This document shows, in pieces, positions 52,732 to 59,506 of a stretch of DNA of 59,506 nucleotides (the stretch's first letter is position 1; each line of letters starts with the position of its first letter). The position numbers and the translations under genes are program-made. The stretch is taken from assembly GCA_944320985.1 (NCBI GenBank), contig CALUJN010000057.1:1-59506 (forward strand), read 5' to 3'. The notes below the pieces were generated by a model. It was not told the origin of the DNA. It did not search any database and saw nothing but the letters and a program-made list of their open reading frames with translations. The DNA is from an uncultured Alistipes sp. (GTDB lineage Bacteria; Bacteroidota; Bacteroidia; Bacteroidales; Rikenellaceae).

Positions 52732-54375
52732 ATGTTGCGTCGTCTGTCGGTTGAAAACTATGCGCTGATCGACAAGCTCGAAATGGAGCTGGACCCCCAC
52801 CTGAATATCATTACGGGTGAGACGGGTGCCGGAAAGTCGATCCTGCTCGGAGCCCTGGGCCTGCTGCTCGGCGCCAAGAACGACGGTTCGGCCATGAAGG
52901 ACTCGGCCCGCAACTGCACCGTAGAGGGGACCTTCGACCTGACGGGAAGCAACCTGGAGCCCTTTTTCGCGGAGAACGATCTCGACTACGCCGCGGAGAC
53001 CACCCTGACACGCATCATCACCCCGGCAGGCAAGAGCCGGGCCTTCGTCAACGACGTTCCGGTGCAATTAGGTCAATTGCGCGAACTCGGGACCCGCCTG
53101 CTGGACATCCACTCGCAACACCAGAATCTGATCCTCTCGTCGGAGGAGTTCCGCACCTCGGCCCTCGATACCGTGGCGGGGAACAGCGGACTGCTGGCCC
53201 GCTACGGGGAGCAATACGCCCGGATGGGCGAGCAACGCCGCCGGCTGGCGGCCCTGCGCGAAGCGGCCGAACAGGGGCGTCGGGACGAGGAGTGGCTGCG
53301 ATTCCAGTGCGACGAACTGACCGCAGCCACACTGCGGGAAGGCGAGCAAGCCGAACTGGAGGAGGAGCTGGCGGTGCTGGAGAACGCCGACCGCATCGGC
53401 GAAGCGCTGACCGAACTGCGCAACGCCCTGGACAACGACGAAACGGGCGTACTGCTGCAACTGAAGAATGCCGAAAATACGCTCGGACATCTGCGCAACC
53501 ACTACCCCACGGCCGGCGAATATGCCGACAGGCTGCATGCCGTACTGGAGGAGTTGAAGGATATCGACGCCTCGGCCGCCGCCTCGAGCGAACGGCTGGA
53601 TGGCGATCCCGAACGATTGGCGAAACTCTCGGCACGCCTCGACATGCTGATCGCCCTGCAACAAAAATACCGGGTAGCCGATGAAGCGGAGTTGATCGCC
53701 CTGCGCGACCGGAGTGCGGCCCAGCTGGCAGCCATTGTCCACAGCGACGAGGAGATTGCCGCGGCGGAGAGCACCCTCAAGGAGACAACAGCCGCAGCCG
53801 AGGCGCTGGCCGAGCAGTTGCACAAGGCACGCGAAAAGGCCGCGGCAGGATTTGCCCGGGAGATTCTTGCCACCCTTGCCAAACTGGGAATGTCCGAAAC
53901 GGTGTTCCGAATCGAACTGGCCCCTCGCGAAGAGCTGGATCGCACGGGACGCGACCGGGTTCAATACCTCTTCACGGCCAATGCGCGCATGACGCCGCAA
54001 CCCGTCGAACGGATCGCCTCGGGCGGTGAACTTTCGCGTGTGATGCTGGCGCTGAAGGCCATGCTGGCCAAGCGCATGCAACTGCCTACGATTCTCTTCG
54101 ACGAAATCGACACGGGAGTCTCGGGACGCATTGCCGACGCCATGGGTGAGATCATCGAATCGCTTTCCGGCTCGATGCAGGTAGTGGATATCACCCACCT
54201 GCCGCAAGTCGCCTCGAAGGGTTCGGCACACTTCGTCGTCTACAAGCGCAACGGACGCACGGAGATCACCCGGTTAAGCGATGACGACCGCATTGCCGAG
54301 ATCGCCAAAATGCTCTCCGGCTCCCAGGTAACGCAGGCCGCCGTGGCGCAGGCCCGCATCCTGCTGGGGCGGTAA
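52732..54375 (+). CDS. recN: DNA repair protein RecN
   Basis: 547 aa SMC-like ATPase of double-strand-break repair. Walker A GETGAGKS (29-36), a long coiled coil (about 160-370) broken in the middle, the signature GGELSRVMLALK, Walker B ILFDEIDTGVSG and the C-terminal switch ITHLPQVA. It is the last gene of the operon, followed by a terminator. Confidence 0.95.
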   Translation: MLRRLSVENYALIDKLEMELDPHLNIITGETGAGKSILLGALGLLLGAKNDGSAMKDSARNCTVEGTFDLTGSNLEPFFAENDLDYAAETTLTRIITPAGKSRAFVNDVPVQLGQLRELGTRLLDIHSQHQNLILSSEEFRTSALDTVAGNSGLLARYGEQYARMGEQRRRLAALREAAEQGRRDEEWLRFQCDELTAATLREGEQAELEEELAVLENADRIGEALTELRNALDNDETGVLLQLKNAENTLGHLRNHYPTAGEYADRLHAVLEELKDIDASAAASSERLDGDPERLAKLSARLDMLIALQQKYRVADEAELIALRDRSAAQLAAIVHSDEEIAAAESTLKETTAAAEALAEQLHKAREKAAAGFAREILATLAKLGMSETVFRIELAPREELDRTGRDRVQYLFTANARMTPQPVERIASGGELSRVMLALKAMLAKRMQLPTILFDEIDTGVSGRIADAMGEIIESLSGSMQVVDITHLPQVASKGSAHFVVYKRNGRTEITRLSDDDRIAEIAKMLSGSQVTQAAVAQARILLGR

Positions 54376-54399
54376 CGGGTACTCAACAGACAGTTTACC

Positions 54400-54434
54400 A
54401 ATCCCCGGAGAGCGGCACTCCCCGGGGATTTTTC
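54400..54434 (+). terminator. Terminator after recN
   Basis: AATCCCCGG (54400-54408) pairs with CCGGGGATT (54422-54430), followed by TTTT. Confidence 0.75.
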
Positions 54435-54509
54435 ATACAACGCAAAATATTTCCGCCAGAAAGAGCCTTGTCCGAAAGAGGCAGATTCCACCCGTAAATC
54501 ACTTGAATC

Positions 54510-55121
54510 ATGAATAACCTGACGAACGACATGCATGAAATCCTTGCTCTTGCTACCGCGAATCAGCGACGGGCACACGAAATTCTCGCCGAATTGGAAT
54601 TGCGGGAGGCCTGGCAGGCGGTCGGGGCCCGGGCGGAGGTGGTGGGATCACTCCGTTCGGGACTTCTTTGCCGGCACCTCGACATCGACCTGCACGTCTA
54701 CACCCCTGCCCCGCTGCGTGTGGCCGGGAGCTTCGCTGCGGTGGCCCGGATCGCTGAAAAACCAGGGATCCGAAGGGTGGAGTACGGCAATCTGCTCGAC
54801 GAAGAGGACTGCTGCCTCGAATGGCATGCACAATACGCCGATCGGGAGGGACGTCTCTGGCAGATCGACATGATTCACATGGCCGAGGATTCGCCGTGGG
54901 CGGGTTACTTCGAACGGGTTGCCGACCGGATCTCGGCCGTCCTGACCCCCGAAACACGGGAAACCATTCTGCGGTTGAAATACGAAACGCCCGACACGGA
55001 GAAGATTCCCGGCATCGCCTATTACCGGGCGGTACTGGATGGCGGCGTGCGCAGCTATGCGGTCTTCGAAGCGTGGCGAAAGGAACATCCCGTCGAAGGT
55101 ATCGTCTCCTGGATCCCATAA
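54510..55121 (+). CDS. Nucleotidyltransferase-fold protein of unknown role
   Basis: 203 aa. GSLRSG (46-51) followed by HLDIDLHVY (Asp58, Asp60) is the G-S..D-x-D pattern of polymerase-beta-like nucleotidyltransferases. The rest alternates strands and helices (LLDEEDCCLEWHAQY, WQIDMIHM). No HEPN or other toxin/antitoxin partner is adjacent. Related chains are often labelled hypothetical. An internal ATG at 54531 is the alternative start. Confidence 0.6.
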   Translation: MNNLTNDMHEILALATANQRRAHEILAELELREAWQAVGARAEVVGSLRSGLLCRHLDIDLHVYTPAPLRVAGSFAAVARIAEKPGIRRVEYGNLLDEEDCCLEWHAQYADREGRLWQIDMIHMAEDSPWAGYFERVADRISAVLTPETRETILRLKYETPDTEKIPGIAYYRAVLDGGVRSYAVFEAWRKEHPVEGIVSWIP

Positions 55122-55143
55122 CCATACAAAAGCCGGACCAATC

Positions 55144-56392
55144 ATGAACTACAGGCTGACACAAGCCCTTCACGGATTTCTAATTCTGAGCACCTCCTGC
55201 TGTGAGGATACGGCAGTCGCTGCCCGCACGCTGGTAGCCAGCCGCGACGTCAAACTGAGCGATTGGGTTCGTACGAAGGAGGTGTAAGGATGATTTGCCG
55301 ATCTGTAAGTGATCATTAACGAGGAGGAGGACTACAACCTCTACCCGCTCGACACGCTGAATCACGGCATTAGAGGCACGGCGGAGTGGCATCACATCTC
55401 GCTCCGCAAGCAGATTCCCGAGCTTGACTCGAAAATCTGCATCGTCGGTATCTTGAAAGGCCCTGGCTGAACAGGATTCGATGATTGTGAGGACAGAATC
55501 GACGGACGGCCGCTCGGGATCCAATGGCTCCAGCTCCCAAGGTTGGTCTGTTCTGGCAGGAGAAGAGAGAACCCAGGAGGTTTTGTCGTTGGTCGAATGG
55601 ACACGGCGGCAGAACATCAACAAAGATCCGATTGTTTTCCGGGGAATTGACATGCAATCGGCAGACAAGGCACAAGGGCTGCTCCACACAACGTTGAACA
55701 AGGACGCAACAGCTCAACAGCTGCAGGAAGAGATCATACCGAAGTTGGGCCAAATACGGACCTATAACTTCGTGTGATCGGCACGAAGCGGACCTCGGCA
55801 GGCCAGTGAAATCAGGCAGGATCTCAACCGTTTCGAAACGATAACTTCCGACACACAGAATCGCGCAATACAAAAACAATGCATCACGCTCAACCTGGAA
55901 CATTTTGGAATGTGCCTGCTGAACTGGCGGGATCGCTGCATGGCGGAGAACCTGCTATGGATTCGGCAGCAACAGTCCGAATCGAGGGTGTGCTATGGAC
56001 CCACAACAGCCATGTGACGCGATCTGCCAACCGGATGCTCTCCTGGACAAAGAGCCCGGAAAAGATTATGTCAATCTCGGATTCACCTTCCACGAAGGAT
56101 GTTACACGGGAATTGCCCCTGATGAACAACAGAGATGGTTGCATGATGTCCAAACGGCCCATCCCGGAACCCTGAAGTACTTGCTCCATCAACTCGATGA
56201 GCCGATTTTCCTGCTCGACCTACGGCGGATGCACAAAGAACGATTCCCGATCCTGGAATGGATCAATCAAATGGAATTCCGTCATGTTGGGGTCGTAAAG
56301 GTCAAAAAGAGTTCAAGGACCGGAATGTCGTCGACCAATTCGACTATCTGATCTACATCGACCGCATCACGCCTTCACATCTGCTGTTCTAA
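55144..56392 (+). pseudogene. Decayed erythromycin-esterase family gene
   Basis: Several frames carry consecutive pieces of one protein. MNYRLTQALHGFLILST (55144-55287) gives a signal-like start and WVRTKEV. A beta-sandwich-like piece, DYNLYPLDTLNHGIRGTAEW..ISLRKQIPELDSKI, ends in TGFDDCEDRIDGRPL and is interrupted by a TGA. EVLSLVEWTRRQNINKDPIVFRGIDMQ follows (55580-55650). Then come NLLWIRQQQSES, TRSANRMLSW and GKDYVNLGFTFHEGCYTG in another frame, and finally FKDRNVVDQFDYLIYIDRIT before the stop at 56390. These match the order in secreted Bacteroidetes erythromycin-esterase-like proteins. The segment with the catalytic GE.THGT motif appears deleted. Confidence 0.75.
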
Positions 56393-56473
56393 CAGCCCCC
56401 AAATATCGGTTTTATGTGTCTGGATCGGTTTTAACGGTCTTATAAACTCTTCAGAATGTTTCTCGGCAACAAA

Positions 56474-56509
56474 AAAACCGGGGCACTCGATAACGAGTGC
56501 CCCGGTTTT
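56474..56509 (-). terminator. Terminator of groEL (also faces the pseudogene)
   Basis: 16-bp perfect stem AAAACCGGGGCACTCG / CGAGTGCCCCGGTTTT with an ATAA loop. Confidence 0.85.
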
Positions 56510-56541
56510 CGTTTATGCTGTCGGCAGACAGCGGCCAATCA

Positions 56542-58182
<1,641 letters not shown>

Positions 58183-58189
58183 TTAGAAA

Positions 58190-58459
58190 TTAGATGATTG
58201 CCAGAATGTCGTTCTGCTTCATGATCAGATAGGTCTCGCCGTCGACCTGAATCTCCTGACCGGCATACTTGCCGTAGAGAACCTGGTCACCGACCTTGAC
58301 CTCCATCTTCACCTCCGAAGTACCGGGGCCAACGGCAACGACTTTACCTGCCAGCGGTTTTTCCTTGGCCGTGTCGGGGATAATCAGTCCGCCGGCCGTC
58401 TTCTCCTCCGCGGGATTCGGGAGAATCAGCACGCGATCCGATAAGGGTTTTACGTTCAT
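58190..58459 (-). CDS. groES: Co-chaperonin GroES (10 kDa)
   Basis: 89 aa lid of GroEL. It has [13 protein letters not shown] and the mobile loop [18 protein letters not shown]. No CIRCE (HrcA) inverted repeat is visible in the 58460-58660 leader, and no canonical TAnnTTTG box is found on the minus strand, so heat-shock control must be of another kind. Confidence 0.96.
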   Translation of the reverse strand: MNVKPLSDRVLILPNPAEEKTAGGLIIPDTAKEKPLAGKVVAVGPGTSEVKMEVKVGDQVLYGKYAGQEIQVDGETYLIMKQNDILAII

Positions 58460-58639
58460 AGCTTTACGTTTTTAATTGTTATTATCTATATTTTCGTTCT
58501 ATTTTGCTCGTGCAAGCAACCCGATTACCAACAATTGATGTGCCAATTGGTTTTTGGCAGATTTCGGGGTGACAAACGTGCAGGCGGACTGCCATTTTGT
58601 CACCCGGAGAAATTTGCCGCAATTTTTCCGGTCGATTTT

Positions 58640-58670
58640 TTGCACAAACCGAAAAAACGTTTTACCTTTG
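58640..58670 (+). promoter_or_regulatory. Promoter of tRNA-His
   Basis: TTG of a T-run (58640-58642), 20 bp, TACCTTTG (58663-58670), 29 bp before the tRNA. Confidence 0.7.
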
Positions 58671-58698
58671 CAAACCGATACGAGACACGTATCGACAT

Positions 58699-58776
<78 letters not shown>

Positions 58777-59341
58777 GGAGCGCCGGAGGGAAGCTAAGAG
58801 ATGAGCCCCAAAGAGCGGCCACAAGAGTGGCCGAAAAGCGCACAACAAGCAAAAGCCTTATGTATCCATGATATGTAAGGCTTTTTTGTTTTTACAGAAG
58901 CCTGTGAATACATTGGCAGGCAGCGTGTCCGAGCCCCAATCCAGGCCGCCAACAGTGGTTCTGACATCCAAACCTGCGTCGAATAACGTTTCGGGCAAAC
59001 GCCCATCCAGGCCCGGATTTCCATCAATAGTCTTGTCGCATACGACCGTTCAATCCACAAGAACCAGGATCTGAAAAAGATTCTTACCCCCGATTGTTTT
59101 TCGACCAACCGTCACGCCCCGGGACAGACAGCCCAGGAGAGAAGGCAAATCCACTTTTTAGTGCCACATCACAGAATTTTTCTATTTCCCTGCCAATCTT
59201 TCCATGAATAATAGCCACAGATAATTAGTACCGAGATAAAGTTTATCGAATTGTTTCGATAGCGTTTCTCGAGAAAATAAATTAATTTTGTTTACACGAC
59301 CATCCGCTCAATGCATATTGAAGCTTTTAGGCGACAAAGCC
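58777..59341. other. 565 bp without an intact gene
   Basis: It holds a terminator (AAAAGCCTTA at 58851-58860 paired with TAAGGCTTTT, then T-run) after the tRNA, and a small hairpin CGGCCA/TGGCCG near 58816-58833. From 58885 to about 59100 the minus strand keeps an almost open frame interrupted by one TGA (TVVCDKTIDGNPGLDGRLPETL segment), possibly a gene relic. An ATCGAA/TTCGAT inverted repeat (59245-59260 region) and a TAATTTTG (59283-59290) lie upstream of the next gene. Confidence 0.4.
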
Positions 59342-59506
59342 ATGAAAAGATTTTTGACATCCATACTCCTTATCCTTGCCTTTTGCATCCAGACACAAGC
59401 CGCGGAACACCTGCTCTGGAAAAACATCTCCGTCGGTAATATGCCGATGGCGGTCCATGCAATCACGCGCGCCGAAAACGGATTGACCTGGCTGGGAACC
59501 GACTAC
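59342..59506 (+). CDS. Secreted two-component-regulator propeller protein, N-terminal fragment
   Basis: 55 residues before the window ends. Signal peptide (about 1-20, MKRFLTSILLILAFCIQTQA), then ISVGNMPMAVHAITRAENGLTWLGTDY, whose GLTWLGT is the start of a regulator-propeller (Reg_prop) repeat. In this phylum such a start usually leads to a hybrid two-component glycan sensor, but a shorter propeller protein is possible. The rest lies outside the window. Confidence 0.65.
   Translation, partial: MKRFLTSILLILAFCIQTQAAEHLLWKNISVGNMPMAVHAITRAENGLTWLGTDY

Noticed and set aside
58460-58640. CIRCE/HrcA operator upstream of groES
   Set aside because: I looked for TTAGCACTC-N9-GAGTGCTAA and found nothing similar.

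Overview
The window comes from a GC-rich member of the Bacteroidales, most probably Alistipes (Rikenellaceae). Three things suggest this. Promoters match the Bacteroidetes form (TAnnTTTG near -7, with TTTG or TTG about 20 bp upstream). The gene content is typical of the group: DUF1573, DUF4254, DUF4834, a SusC-type receptor, complex I without NuoEFG and with NuoC fused to NuoD, and bamD-rpoZ-coaBC-recN. The third is high GC with two exported S9 peptidases. The genus is an inference from general knowledge, not from a search.

Layout. 1-4.5 kb: start of gap, a MlaE/MlaF-type lipid transporter with a DUF4834 gene, purB, and a small membrane protein. 4.8-8 kb: a TonB-dependent receptor and a cluster of four tRNAs (Val, Val, Val, Asn). 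8-12 kb: a DUF1573 protein, the bifurcating transhydrogenase NfnAB, and a lipocalin-like lipoprotein. 12.5-19 kb: a GT9 glycosyltransferase with DUF4254, a LysM glucosaminidase, an unknown conserved protein, DPP-IV and Ogt. 19-29 kb: a complete 10-gene, 11-domain nuo operon on the minus strand. 29-40 kb: a small secreted protein, an outer-membrane barrel, an apparently exported superoxide dismutase, a sialate O-acetylesterase, asd, PBP1A, and a very large peptidase-MA/propeller/barrel protein next to an eIF1-like gene. 40-49 kb: a stand-alone DUF4435 (TOPRIM-like) gene, lysC, a lipoprotein prolyl oligopeptidase, dapD, birA, gcvH and mdh. 49-59.5 kb: greA, bamD-rpoZ-coaBC-recN, a nucleotidyltransferase-like gene, a decayed erythromycin-esterase gene, groES-groEL, tRNA-His, and the start of a sensor with a regulator-propeller repeat.

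Metabolic picture: lysine/threonine entry steps (lysC, asd, dapD), malate dehydrogenase, NfnAB and an EFG-less complex I fit an anaerobe running fumarate-type respiration with ferredoxin/NAD(P)H exchange. DPP-IV, the POP lipoprotein and the TonB receptor suggest growth on peptides. No CRISPR array, intact insertion sequence, prophage or conventional defence island is visible.

The most unusual feature is not a gene. At least seven intergenic stretches are degenerate short tandem arrays (periods about 16-50 bp) or purine-biased tracts. Each abuts the stop codon of a gene, each has a different sequence, and in six of seven the purine-rich strand is the sense strand of that gene. The second most interesting locus is the orphan DUF4435 gene, expressed from a near-leaderless promoter.
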